Part shown: in pieces, positions 44,678-54,313 of the stretch
How positions within the stretch are numbered: the first letter of the stretch is position 1
Layout: every line of letters begins with the position of its first letter
Source: Shewanella amazonensis SB2B
GTDB lineage: Bacteria > Pseudomonadota > Gammaproteobacteria > Enterobacterales > Shewanellaceae
Assembly (NCBI RefSeq): GCF_000015245.1
Contig: NC_008700.1
Span: forward strand, 60,001-124,000
DNA: 64,000 nt
Direction of reading: 5' to 3'
Notes under the pieces: generated by a model
Seen by the model: only the letters and a program-made list of their open reading frames with translations
Told to the model about the DNA's origin: nothing
The model's database searches: none
Made by a program: the position numbers and the translations under genes

Positions 44678-47449
44678 TCAGTGGGCCTGATCCCAGTTAT
44701 CACCCAGACCGGCTTCGGCCAGCAATGGCACATCGAGGCTTGCCGCCGCAGCCATCAACTCGCATACCTTCTCTTTCAGGGCATCGGCCTTATCGGCATC
44801 CACCTCGAATACCAGTTCATCGTGCACCTGCATAATCATCTGGATTTCGCCCTGAGTCTCGGTCTTAATCCAATGCTGGATCGCAATCATCGCCTTCTTG
44901 ATGATGTCTGCAGCCGTACCCTGCATGGGCGCGTTAATGGCGGCACGTTCTGCAGCCTGCCTGCGCATGGCATTACGGTCACGGATTTCCGGCAAATAGA
45001 GGCGACGGCCAAACAGGGTACTGACATAACCCTGCTCAGAAGCCATGGCGCGTGTCTCCTCCATGTATTTGAGTACGCCAGGGTAGCGCTTGAAGTAGGT
45101 ATCGATATAGCTTTGGGCCTCGTTGCGGGGAATATCCAGCTGACGGGCCAGGCCGAAGGCCGACATGCCGTATATAAGGCCGAAGTTCACCGCTTTGGCG
45201 CGGCGGCGTTGCTCTGATGTCACTGTTTCAAATGCCACATCAAATACTTCGGCGGCAGTGGCGCGGTGAATGTCTTTGCCTTCGGCAAAAGCGCGCAGCA
45301 AGCCCTCATCCTGAGACAGATGCGCCATGATCCTGAGTTCAATCTGGGAATAGTCCGCCGCCAGAATGCGTTTGCCTTCGGGCGCCACAAAGGCTTGACG
45401 GATACGACGGCCTTCTTCGGTGCGAATCGGAATATTCTGCAGGTTCGGGTCGCTGGACGACAGGCGACCTGTAGCGGCATTGGCCTGATGGTAGCTGGTG
45501 TGCACACGACCGGTACGGCCATTGATCATCAGCGGCAATTTGTCGGTATAAGTGCTCTTGAGCTTGGTGAGACTGCGGTGCTCAAGGATGATTTTGGGCA
45601 GTGGGTAGTCAAGCGCCAATTCAACCAGCACTTCTTCGGCGGTGGAAGGGGCACCCTTGGGAGTTTTTTTAATGACCGGATAACCCAGCTTGGTGAAAAA
45701 CAGCTCCTGCAACTGCTTGGTGGACGACAGGTTAAAGGGTTCACCGGCAATTTCGTGTGCGTGTTGTTCAAGCTCGTCAATCTTGCGCGCCAGTTCTTCA
45801 CTCTGCTGCCCAAGCAGCATACTGTCAATGAGTACGCCGCGACGTTCAATATCTGACAGTACCTCAATCAGCGGCAGCTCGAGTTCGGTAAACACGGACT
45901 CGAGACCCTCTTCTTTGCTGAGGCGCGGCCATAGATGTTGATGCAGTCTTAAGGTGATATCGGCGTCTTCCGCCGCATAGGGGGCAGCTTGTTCAAGTGC
46001 GATTTGGTTGAAGGTGAGTTGTTTGGCACCTTTGCCGGCGATCTCTTCAAAGCTGATATTTTTATGCCCCAGATACTTGAGTGCCAGTCCGTCCATGTCG
46101 TGGCGGCTGGCCACTGAGTTGAATACGTAAGATTCAAGCATGGTATCGAAGGCGACGCCTTTCAGCTGGATACCAGCATTGGCCAGCACGCTCATATCGT
46201 ACTTAAGGTTTTGACCAACTTTTTTAATGTCCGGATTTTCAAGCAGCGGCTTGAGCTTGGCGAGAGTCGCTTCGCGCGGCAATTGGGACGGTGCGCCGGG
46301 ATAGTCGTGCCCCAATGGCAAGTAAGCGGCCTTACCGGCTTCGATGGCAAACGACAGCCCCACCAACTCGGCTTGCATATAGTCAAGACTGGTAGTTTCG
46401 GTATCCACAGCAATCAACTCGGCTTTACTCAGCTTATCGAGCCAGGCATCCAGTTCAGATTCGGTCAGCAGGGTGTGGTATTGGGTTTCGATGACGGCAG
46501 CGGCTGGTGATTCGGTAGTCTCCTGATTTGCCTGCGGCGCAGCTGCTTTGGTGCCCAAAGGCGACTTGTTGTCCAGCACTTCCGCCAGCCAGCGCTTGAA
46601 CTCCATCTCACCGTAGCAGGCGATGAGCTCGTCGCGGTTCGGCTCGCTGAGAGACAACTGATGCCAATCCTGCTCAAGTGTCACATCCGTTTTAATGGTG
46701 GCGAGCTTGTAAGACAGCTCCAGCATTTCGGCATTGTCACGGATTTTGGCTGCCATGGTTTTGGCGCCGCGAAAGCCCAGGTCTGTAACGCAGTCCGGCT
46801 CGGCGAGCAGTTTAGCTACGCCACCGGCACCGGTCAGCATGGCGAGTGCGGTTTTCTCTCCCACTCCTGGCAGGCCTGGAATGTTATCTGCTTTATCGCC
46901 CATCATCGCCAGCAGATCGATAATCAACTCTGGCCCCACACCAAACTTAGTGGCCACTTCTTCTGGGCCAAGTATGGTGTCGGTCATGGTGTTAATAAGC
47001 GTGATGTGTTCATTAACCAGCTGCGCCATGTCTTTGTCGCCGGTGCTGATGAGCACGCTGCGGCCTTCGTTCCCGGCCTGAATGGCAATAGTACCAATCA
47101 CGTCGTCGGCTTCTACGCCGGGAATGCTGATAAGGGGAATGCCCAGAGCCTTGATAATACGGTGCAGCGGCGCAATCTGGCTGCGCAGGTCGTCCGGCAT
47201 GGGAGGGCGATGGGCTTTGTATTCCTGATACATTTCATTGCGGAATGTGGGGCCCTTGGCATCAAATACCACCGCCATTTGCGTTGGGCGGTAGCGGGAC
47301 AGCAGACTGCGCAGCATGTTAACCACACCATAAACGGCACCAGTGGCTTCGCCCTTGGAATTGGTTAGATGTGGGGGTGCATAATAGGCGCGATAAAGAT
47401 AGGAAGAACCATCCACAAGGATGAGCGGGTTGCTGGCAATATCAGGCAT
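44678..47449 (-). CDS. polA: DNA polymerase I
   Basis: A 923-residue full-length polymerase I for Okazaki-fragment processing and repair. The 5' nuclease domain covers about 1-290 (VFDAKGPTFRNEMYQEYKAHRPPMPDDL; GVEADDVIGT). The 3'-5' proofreading domain is active by motif (AVDTETTSLDYM). The polymerase domain has motif A DYSQIELRIMAHLS, the O-helix RRAKAVNFGLIYGMSAFGLA and motif C QVHDELVFEV. The first ATG matches family starts. Confidence 0.98.
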   Translation of the reverse strand: MPDIASNPLILVDGSSYLYRAYYAPPHLTNSKGEATGAVYGVVNMLRSLLSRYRPTQMAVVFDAKGPTFRNEMYQEYKAHRPPMPDDLRSQIAPLHRIIKALGIPLISIPGVEADDVIGTIAIQAGNEGRSVLISTGDKDMAQLVNEHITLINTMTDTILGPEEVATKFGVGPELIIDLLAMMGDKADNIPGLPGVGEKTALAMLTGAGGVAKLLAEPDCVTDLGFRGAKTMAAKIRDNAEMLELSYKLATIKTDVTLEQDWHQLSLSEPNRDELIACYGEMEFKRWLAEVLDNKSPLGTKAAAPQANQETTESPAAAVIETQYHTLLTESELDAWLDKLSKAELIAVDTETTSLDYMQAELVGLSFAIEAGKAAYLPLGHDYPGAPSQLPREATLAKLKPLLENPDIKKVGQNLKYDMSVLANAGIQLKGVAFDTMLESYVFNSVASRHDMDGLALKYLGHKNISFEEIAGKGAKQLTFNQIALEQAAPYAAEDADITLRLHQHLWPRLSKEEGLESVFTELELPLIEVLSDIERRGVLIDSMLLGQQSEELARKIDELEQHAHEIAGEPFNLSSTKQLQELFFTKLGYPVIKKTPKGAPSTAEEVLVELALDYPLPKIILEHRSLTKLKSTYTDKLPLMINGRTGRVHTSYHQANAATGRLSSSDPNLQNIPIRTEEGRRIRQAFVAPEGKRILAADYSQIELRIMAHLSQDEGLLRAFAEGKDIHRATAAEVFDVAFETVTSEQRRRAKAVNFGLIYGMSAFGLARQLDIPRNEAQSYIDTYFKRYPGVLKYMEETRAMASEQGYVSTLFGRRLYLPEIRDRNAMRRQAAERAAINAPMQGTAADIIKKAMIAIQHWIKTETQGEIQMIMQVHDELVFEVDADKADALKEKVCELMAAAASLDVPLLAEAGLGDNWDQAH

Positions 47450-47835
47450 AGATTCGGCTTCAACAGTCCATGGATTCTTGGGGGGTTAGCATGCCACAGA
47501 TACAGGAATTCGGCCACAGCAAGCGGCTCACGGCTTGTGGATAAGTCTGTGAGCTAAAAGAACAACAAGTTGGAGTGTTTTTCGATAAGGCTGAAGAACA
47601 TGTTTTTATGTTGTTGATTATTATTAGTTAATTCTATTTCTGTGAAGTGTCTGGCAATTCCGTTAAATCATCCTGATCTGTGGATTTCTTTGTTGGTTGT
47701 TTTTATCACCCCGGCGAGCGATGCTACATCCTGTGCCATGCCAAAGCTGATGAAATAACTTAGCACGATTTTTAATCAGATCAACCAATATGTGATCGCA
47801 TTGTTAAAACCAAATTACATAAGAGGGAATTTTTT
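47450..47835. other. 386-bp divergent region between polA and elbB
   Basis: Must hold the promoters of polA (minus) and elbB (plus). It is AT-rich between about 47580 and 47660. AAGAGGGAA before 47836 is the elbB ribosome-binding site. I see no RNA gene or convincing operator. Confidence 0.4.
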
Positions 47836-48489
47836 ATGAAAAATATCGCAGTACTCTTGGCGGGCTGTGGTGTCTTTGACGGCAGCGAAATTCATGAATC
47901 GGTACTGACCTTGTTGTCCCTGACCAAGGCCGGTGCCCGTTTTCAGTGTTTTGCACCGGATATTCCCCAGCTGCATGTGGTCAATCATCTGTCCGGTGAG
48001 GTGGCAAAAGACGAACATCGCAACGTGTTGGTTGAGGCTGCGCGCATTGCCCGGGGCGACATTAAGGCCACCACAGAGTTAAATGTGGCCGACTTCGATG
48101 CGTTGATTATCCCCGGTGGTTTTGGTGCGGCAAAAAACCTGTGCAATTTCGCTCTGGTAGGCGCGGATTGCGACGTGGCACCCGAGGTGCGTGACTTTAT
48201 TGCTGAGTTCGCCCTGTCGAAAAAGCCGGTAGGCTTTATCTGTATTGCACCTGTGATGATCCCCAAGCTCTACGGTAAGGGCGCCATCGGTACTATTGGT
48301 CACGACAAGGGGACCAGTGAAGCTTTTTGTATCATGGGCGGTGATCATCGGGATGCGTCAGTACACGAGATTGTGGTGGACGAGGCTAACAAGATAGTGA
48401 GCACTCCGGCATATATGTTGGCAGGCAACATCGCCGAGGCGCATTCCGGCATCGAAAAGCTGGTCAACAAAGTACTGGCGATGGCCTGA
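47836..48489 (+). CDS. elbB: Glyoxalase III-like / isoprenoid biosynthesis protein ElbB
   Basis: A 217-residue DJ-1/PfpI-superfamily protein matching ElbB (MKNIAVLLAGCGVFDGSEIHESVLTLLSLTKAGA). The nucleophile region reads GFICIAPVMIPKL, with Cys in the elbow position, and a Glu near the start (SEIHE) completes the usual pair. Reported as a weak glyoxalase and linked to lycopene yield in E. coli; its true role is open. Confidence 0.93.
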   Translation: MKNIAVLLAGCGVFDGSEIHESVLTLLSLTKAGARFQCFAPDIPQLHVVNHLSGEVAKDEHRNVLVEAARIARGDIKATTELNVADFDALIIPGGFGAAKNLCNFALVGADCDVAPEVRDFIAEFALSKKPVGFICIAPVMIPKLYGKGAIGTIGHDKGTSEAFCIMGGDHRDASVHEIVVDEANKIVSTPAYMLAGNIAEAHSGIEKLVNKVLAMA

Positions 48490-48522
48490 CGGGTCTGCAG
48501 TTGTCGCCGTCGAGCTGGAACC

Positions 48523-49353
48523 TTAGCGGCGGCGACTGTCCCATAACCCCTGCAGCAGACCCACTGCGAGTCCACCCAGGTGGGCGCCATTGGCCATGGA
48601 AAGTCCGAGAACATCAAAGAAGCCCAATATCAGCCAAACCAGCATAAAGCCCATATAGCTTGGTGGCAGATAGATACCGGCAGAGGGCTTTCTGATACCC
48701 ATCACAAAGGTGTAGCCTGCGACGGCATACACAACACCGGACAAACCGCCAAAGTTAGGGCCCGAAACATAATACTGAATGAGGTTGGGCAGGGTGCCTG
48801 CCACAAGCAGCAATGTCATCAGCGGCCAGGAGCCGATACGGGTTTCAATCTTTCCGCCCAGATACCACCACCACAAGAGATTAAAGCTGATATGCATCAG
48901 CGAAAAATGCATCAGCGTCGGGGTGAAGATTCGCCACACTTCGGAGCTTTGGTCGGTGCCGTGGGCGCCAAAAAAACTCAGCAGTGAATATGTCTGTTCG
49001 GCAAAGCCCAGATTAAAAGCCGTATACACCAGAATACAGAATGCGAATACAGTGAGCGTAATGGGTCCGGCGGCAGTCACAAAGCGGCTCAGCAGCGCAA
49101 GTCCCGGTGAACCATAGTTAAATTGAGTTTCTGTATTGCCGGTTTCCCATGATGCCGCCAGGTATTTATCATCACCCGGATGACGCAGAAAGTAATCGAA
49201 TTCGGCCTTGGCAGCAGCCAGATCCTGTGGCTTGACCACCGACAGGCTCACGCCCTCTGCTACCGGGCTGATTAGGCATTCTATCCCCCGGCTTTTGAGA
49301 TAATCCGCCAGGGCCTGAGCTGCTCTGGCGTTGGGCAGTCGGCCGAACTCCAT
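48523..49353 (-). CDS. glpG: Rhomboid intramembrane protease GlpG
   Basis: A 276-residue rhomboid. It has the cytoplasmic N-terminal domain (FGRLPNARAAQALADYLKSRGIECLISPV) and six predicted TM helices. Catalytic Ser lies in GGLSGVVYAV and His in NGAHLGGLAVGLLQG; HISFNLLWWWYLG is the conserved oxyanion helix. Its ATG overlaps the glpE stop by 1 nt, so the two are one operon. glpR is absent. Confidence 0.95.
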   Translation of the reverse strand: MEFGRLPNARAAQALADYLKSRGIECLISPVAEGVSLSVVKPQDLAAAKAEFDYFLRHPGDDKYLAASWETGNTETQFNYGSPGLALLSRFVTAAGPITLTVFAFCILVYTAFNLGFAEQTYSLLSFFGAHGTDQSSEVWRIFTPTLMHFSLMHISFNLLWWWYLGGKIETRIGSWPLMTLLLVAGTLPNLIQYYVSGPNFGGLSGVVYAVAGYTFVMGIRKPSAGIYLPPSYMGFMLVWLILGFFDVLGLSMANGAHLGGLAVGLLQGLWDSRRR

Positions 49354-49664
49354 CAGAGATTGGCCATATGCCAGGCGCTATAACCGCCATCGAGGCTGAA
49401 CACCTGATCGAAACCCTGCTCCACCAGATAGGCAGCGGCATTCTGGCTGCTGATACCGTGGTAGCACACGACGACAAGTGGCTTATCCATATCGGATTCG
49501 GCGATAAAACGGGCCAGGTTATCGTTGCTCAGGTTTACAGCGCCATCAATATGGCCGTTGGCAAAGCTTTGGGGATCGCGGATATCGGCAATTTGTACAT
49601 CAGTACCTTGCTCGGTGCGCATATGAATGAGCTCGTTGACGCTCAGGTGCTTAAAAGCAGACAT
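49353..49664 (-). CDS. glpE: Thiosulfate sulfurtransferase GlpE
   Basis: A 103-residue single-domain rhodanese. The active loop CYHGISS (with the persulfide-forming Cys) and SLDGGYSAWH match GlpE. I chose ATG 49664 (MSAFKHLS) with GAGGATC upstream; the longer frame runs into the tdh terminator region. Cyanide or a reduced thioredoxin may be the sulfur acceptor, as in E. coli. Confidence 0.95.
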   Translation of the reverse strand: MSAFKHLSVNELIHMRTEQGTDVQIADIRDPQSFANGHIDGAVNLSNDNLARFIAESDMDKPLVVVCYHGISSQNAAAYLVEQGFDQVFSLDGGYSAWHMANL

Positions 49665-49703
49665 GAGATCCTCGGTAAATGGAAAAGAGACAGGGATAGT
49701 GTG

Positions 49704-49738
49704 CAACAGGGCACTGTAGTCTGTACAGCGCCCTGTTG
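49704..49738 (-). terminator. Strong hairpin downstream of kbl-tdh
   Basis: A long two-part stem (CAACAGGG/CCCTGTTG, then CTGTA/TACAG with a 5-nt loop). It lies 53 nt past the tdh stop. No T-run follows, so it may protect or attenuate rather than end the mRNA. Confidence 0.45.
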
Positions 49739-49790
49739 GTATAGCCAAGCCGTGCAAACCTGTGGTGGCTTGCACGTGCTCACCGGGAGA

Positions 49791-50816
49791 TTAATCCCAG
49801 CTGAGGATGACTTTACCGGACTGACCGGAACGCATGGCGTCGAAGCCTTGCTGGAAGTCGTCCACCTTGAAGTGGTGGGTAACAATGGGGGACAAGTCCA
49901 GGCCCGATTGCAGCAGGCTGGCCATCTTGTACCAGGTCTCAAACATTTCACGGCCGTAGATGCCCTTGATGATGAGTCCCTTGAAGATCACCTTGCTCCA
50001 GTCGATGGCCATTTCGCCGCCGGGAATACCCAGCATGGCGATTTTGCCGCCGTGGTTCATGGTATCCAGCATGGCATGGAAGGCGGCAGGTACGCCGGAC
50101 ATTTCCAGGCCAACGTCGAAGCCTTCGGTCATGCCGAGGTCTTTCATCACGTCTTTGAGGTTTTCCTTGGCCACGTTCACCGCACGGGTAGCACCCATCT
50201 TTCGAGCCAGTTCCAGACGATATTCGTTCACGTCGGTGATCACCACATGGCGGGCGCCCACGTGACGGCACACGGCAGCAGCCATGATACCGATGGGGCC
50301 GGCGCCTGTGATAAGCACGTCTTCCCCTACCAGGTCGAATGACAGCGCCGTGTGAACGGCATTACCGAATGGGTCAAAAATGGCAGCCAGATCGTCACTG
50401 ATATCATCGGGGATTTTGAACGCGTTAAAGGCTGGGATCACCAGATACTCGGCGAATGAGCCTTCACGGTTTACACCCACGCCCGTGGTATTGCGGCACA
50501 GATGAGTGCGGCCGGCGCGGCAGTTACGGCAATGGCCACAGGTGATATGGCCTTCACCGGATACGCGGTCGCCAATCTTGAAGCCGCGGACTTCCTGGCC
50601 AATTCCCACCACTTCGCCGACATATTCGTGACCTACTACCATAGGCACGGGAATGGTTTTTTGCGACCACTCGTCCCAGTTGTAGATATGCACGTCGGTG
50701 CCACAAATGGCGGTTTTACGGATCTTAATCAGCAGATCGTTATGGCCCATTTCCGGCTTGGGGGCATCAACCATCCAAATGCCTTCTTCAGGCTTGAGTT
50801 TAGCAAGTGCTTTCAT
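49791..50816 (-). CDS. tdh: L-threonine 3-dehydrogenase
   Basis: A 341-residue zinc alcohol-dehydrogenase-type enzyme (threonine to 2-amino-3-ketobutyrate). Catalytic zinc: [13 protein letters not shown] and GHEYVGEVV. Structural zinc cysteines: [18 protein letters not shown] fold: [14 protein letters not shown]. It follows kbl by 21 nt; together they turn threonine into glycine and acetyl-CoA. Confidence 0.98.
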
Positions 50817-50837
50817 GTGCTTACTCCAAAATGGACA

Positions 50838-52031
50838 TCAGATGATGCCCATTTCCTTACCAATACGGGTGAAGGCTTCAATGGCCTTGTCCAGCTGCGC
50901 ACGGGTGTGGGCGGCAGACATCTGGGTGCGGATACGGGCCTGGCCCTTTGGCACCACAGGGAAGGAGAAACCAATCACGTAAATATCTTCTTTCAGCAGG
51001 CGGGCCGAGAAATCGGCAGCCAGCTTGGCATCGCCCAGCATAACCGGAACGATGGCATGGTCGGCACCGGCCAGGGTGAAACCGGCAGCAGACATTTTTT
51101 CACGGAAATAACGGCTGTTTTCCCATACGGCTTCACGCAGTGCCTGGCCATCTTTGAGCATGTCGAGCACGCGGATAGAGGCGGCCACAATGGACGGGGC
51201 CAGTGAGTTGGAGAACAGATAAGGGCGTGAGCGTTGACGCAGCCAGTCGATCACTTCTTTTTTACCCGAGGTGTAACCACCCGAGGCGCCGCCCAGAGCC
51301 TTGCCCAGTGTACCTGTGATGATGTCTACCCGGTCCATCACGTCACAGTACTCGTGAGTACCACGACCATTTTGGCCGATAAAGCCCACCGCGTGGGAGT
51401 CGTCTACCATCACCAGGGCGCCGTATTGGTCGGCAAGGTCACACACACCTTTTAGGTTGGCAATTACGCCATCCATGGAGAACACACCATCGGTGGCAAT
51501 CAGGATATGACGGGCACCGGCCTCGCGGGCTGCTTTAAGCTGGGTTTCCAGATCGGCCATATCATTGTTGGCATAACGGAATCGCATGGCTTTACACAGG
51601 CGCACACCGTCGATGATAGAAGCGTGGTTCAGTGCATCGGAGACGATGGCATCTTCGGGGCCGAGCAGGGTTTCGAACAGGCCGGCATTGGCATCGAAGC
51701 AAGAGGAATACAGGATGGTATCTTCGGTGCCGAGGAATTCAGACAGTTTCGCTTCCAGCTGTTTGTGGATGTCCTGGGTGCCGCAGATAAAGCGCACTGA
51801 GGCCATACCAAAGCCGTGGTCGGCCAAACCTGCTTGAGCGGCTTTGACCAGCTCAGGATGGTTGGCCAGGCCCAAATAGTTGTTGGCGCAGAAGTTAATG
51901 ACTTCATCGCCGCCCACCTTAATTGCAGCCTGTTGCGGTGAGACGATCACGCGTTCGCTTTTGTAGAGGCCTTCGGCCTTAACGTCGGCGAGTTGTTGTT
52001 TGATCTGCTCGTAGAATGAGGTTGATGCCAC
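50838..52031 (-). CDS. kbl: 2-amino-3-ketobutyrate coenzyme A ligase
   Basis: A 397-residue PLP enzyme of the alpha-oxoamine synthase family that cleaves 2-amino-3-ketobutyrate with CoA to glycine and acetyl-CoA. MVDDSHAVGFIG and the PLP lysine in TGTLGKALGGASGGY are clear. First gene of kbl-tdh. Confidence 0.98.
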   Translation of the reverse strand: MASTSFYEQIKQQLADVKAEGLYKSERVIVSPQQAAIKVGGDEVINFCANNYLGLANHPELVKAAQAGLADHGFGMASVRFICGTQDIHKQLEAKLSEFLGTEDTILYSSCFDANAGLFETLLGPEDAIVSDALNHASIIDGVRLCKAMRFRYANNDMADLETQLKAAREAGARHILIATDGVFSMDGVIANLKGVCDLADQYGALVMVDDSHAVGFIGQNGRGTHEYCDVMDRVDIITGTLGKALGGASGGYTSGKKEVIDWLRQRSRPYLFSNSLAPSIVAASIRVLDMLKDGQALREAVWENSRYFREKMSAAGFTLAGADHAIVPVMLGDAKLAADFSARLLKEDIYVIGFSFPVVPKGQARIRTQMSAAHTRAQLDKAIEAFTRIGKEMGII

Positions 52032-52225
52032 TGGTCTCTCCTTAGTTAACTTTATTCTGCTTTTGCTGGAGTGACGGCATTCTACCCCTAAACCTAATCG
52101 GCCCGCAGCTTATTTTTGATGCACCAATCGCCGCATAAATTGCACTAGGGCTGGTAGGGTTTTCACATAAAAAAAACTAATTTGTAACCTTGGGGAGTGC
52201 CGCGCGGATATTGTTTGATTGTAGT

Positions 52226-52250
52226 CCGGTGACACTGAAAATGTCACCGG
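52226..52250 (-). terminator. Hairpin downstream of the TetR gene
   Basis: Perfect 9-bp stem CCGGTGACA / TGTCACCGG with a 7-nt loop, 40 nt past the stop. It lacks a T-run on either strand. Confidence 0.4.
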
Positions 52251-52289
52251 AACATCGAGTGGGTCAGAGGAGAAGGGGGGTGGCCTGTA

Positions 52290-52925
52290 TCAGTTGGATT
52301 GAGAGCGAAAATGCTGCTCGAGACGGTCGAAGTTGGCCAGTGAATCCGGGGTGGAGTAGGCCTTGAAAATCATCAGTACCCGTAACAGACCTTCGTAAAG
52401 CGATGCCTTGCTGATGGTGGCAATGCTGGATTGGGTCAGCTTGTAGCTGATCCAAAAGCCGATAATCATCTTGATGGTGTCGGCCAAATCGGCAATGCGC
52501 TCGTCTTCGATTTGTAAAATACCATCCTTTTTCAATTGATTGAGAACGGCAATCGACTGTTCCAGCACGGCTTGTTGTACCTTGAGATAACGTGCCTTGA
52601 GAGTGTCATCGCGGGCGAGAATGTCTGCCAGGTTGGCGTACATAAAACGGAACTGCCACATGGTGTAGAACATGGCATCGAAATAGCTCATCAGCAGTTC
52701 AAGGTCGACCTTTTGATCCGCATAGGGCTTAAAGCCCAGCAACAGGTGCTGTTCGTACTGGTCGAAGATGCAACGGATAATGTCTTCCTTGTTTCGGAAG
52801 TGGTAATAGAGGTTGCCGGGGCTGATATCCAGATGGGCAGCGATATGATTGGTCGTAATGGTGCGCTCGCCATGCTCGTTAAAGAGCTCCAGGCTGGCCT
52901 GAATGATTTTGTCGCGGGTTTTCAT
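52290..52925 (-). CDS. TetR-family transcriptional regulator
   Basis: A 211-residue TetR/AcrR regulator. The N-terminal DNA-binding domain (RDKIIQASLELFNEHGERTITTNHIAAHLDISPGNLYYHFRNKEDII) is clear; the C-terminal ligand domain is helical and matches a group common in Shewanella and Vibrio. Ligand and targets unknown. Divergent from waaA by 125 bp, so the intergenic region may serve both. Confidence 0.9.
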   Translation of the reverse strand: MKTRDKIIQASLELFNEHGERTITTNHIAAHLDISPGNLYYHFRNKEDIIRCIFDQYEQHLLLGFKPYADQKVDLELLMSYFDAMFYTMWQFRFMYANLADILARDDTLKARYLKVQQAVLEQSIAVLNQLKKDGILQIEDERIADLADTIKMIIGFWISYKLTQSSIATISKASLYEGLLRVLMIFKAYSTPDSLANFDRLEQHFRSQSN

Positions 52926-53050
52926 TGGTATCCTGTCTTTATTATGGCGCGCCGCTTCCTGGCTAATCGCTCTGTGCTTATTCCTGCTTCCCGGCTTATG
53001 TTAACATTGCCGTAATTCATCAGGCAAAACTCATACATCTCTTGGTACTT

Positions 53051-54313
53051 ATGGCTCGATTGCTCTATTCAGTTCTCTTATACCTGCTGTCGCCACTCTT
53101 GGTACTTTATCTGGCCCAGCGTGCCATAAAGAGCCCGGATTATCGTGGTCGCTGGGGCGAGCGGTTTGGCCTTAAGGCGCTGATGCCTACCGACATACTG
53201 ATCCATTCTGTCTCCATGGGCGAGACGCTCGCAGCCATACCACTCATTCGCGCTATCATGGCGGCCAGGCCAAATCTGCGGATCACGGTTACCACGTCAA
53301 GCCCCACGGGCTCGGCAGAAGTTATCAAGGCCTTTGGCGACCGGGTACAACATTGTTATTTACCCTTTGACCTGGGGTTTGCCGTTAACCGCTTTTTGAG
53401 CCAATTGGGCTGCGCCGAGCTTATCATCATGGAAACCGAGCTGTGGCCAAACCTCATTGCCGGGGCCAGGGCTCGGGGCATCAAGGTATCTTTGCTCAAT
53501 GCCCGTTTGTCAGAAAAATCCGCCGCCAGTTATCAAAAGTTCGCATCCCTCACTGTGCCCATGCTCAGGTCGCTGGACCAGATTGCGGTGCAAACGACCA
53601 AAGAAGCAGAACGTTTTGTCGCACTTGGCGTGGATGCCTCGCGGGTACATGTGTGTGGTAGTTTGAAGTTTGATATCCAGATCCCCCCATCCCGCCGTGA
53701 ATCGGCGCGGCAGTTGCGGCAGAGTTGGGGACGGGACGACCACTTGATATGGGTGGCGGGCAGCGTACATCCCGGTGAATTCGATACCATGCTCAGCGCC
53801 CATCACCAACTACTTGAGCAGTTTCCAGACGCGCTGCTGATTATGGTGCCAAGGCATCCTGAGCAGTTTGCCAACGCTGCACGGGCCATACGTGAGAGAG
53901 GCTTACAGCTGGCCGTTCGCAGTATGGGAGAGGCGCCGACAGTGGGCACGCAGGTGCTCCTTGGCGACACCATGGGCGAGCTCTTGACCTGGTACGGCGC
54001 TGCCGATCTGGCCTTTGTGGGCGGTACACTGGTGGTCAATGGCGGCCACAATCCGCTGGAGCCTGCGGCCATGGGGTTACCGGTTGCCATGGGACCCAAC
54101 CATTGGGATTTTAAAGAAATTACCGAACTTCTGCAGCAGGCGGGTAATCTCACCCTGTGTGCTACCCCGGACGCCTTTAACGACTGGTTGTTGGCGACTG
54201 CACAGGATTCGGTTGGCCGCCTGACCGCCGGTGAGGCTGGGTTAAGAGTCGTGGAGAGCAATCGTGGGGCGCTGAGTCGTCAACTGGCGGTATTGGGTTA
54301 CGCAGCAGCGTAA
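53051..54313 (+). CDS. waaA: 3-deoxy-D-manno-octulosonic acid (Kdo) transferase
   Basis: A 420-residue inner-membrane GT30 enzyme that adds Kdo to lipid IVA. N-terminal membrane anchor (about 1-22), then KSPDYRGRWGERFG, HSVSMGETLAAIPLI, TTSSPTGSAEV, ETELWPN, and in the C-terminal half GGTLVVNGGHNPLEPAAMGLPV. ATG 53051 preferred; the frame can start at a TTG three codons earlier. Overlaps the convergent kdkA by 16 nt. Confidence 0.95.
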   Translation: MARLLYSVLLYLLSPLLVLYLAQRAIKSPDYRGRWGERFGLKALMPTDILIHSVSMGETLAAIPLIRAIMAARPNLRITVTTSSPTGSAEVIKAFGDRVQHCYLPFDLGFAVNRFLSQLGCAELIIMETELWPNLIAGARARGIKVSLLNARLSEKSAASYQKFASLTVPMLRSLDQIAVQTTKEAERFVALGVDASRVHVCGSLKFDIQIPPSRRESARQLRQSWGRDDHLIWVAGSVHPGEFDTMLSAHHQLLEQFPDALLIMVPRHPEQFANAARAIRERGLQLAVRSMGEAPTVGTQVLLGDTMGELLTWYGAADLAFVGGTLVVNGGHNPLEPAAMGLPVAMGPNHWDFKEITELLQQAGNLTLCATPDAFNDWLLATAQDSVGRLTAGEAGLRVVESNRGALSRQLAVLGYAAA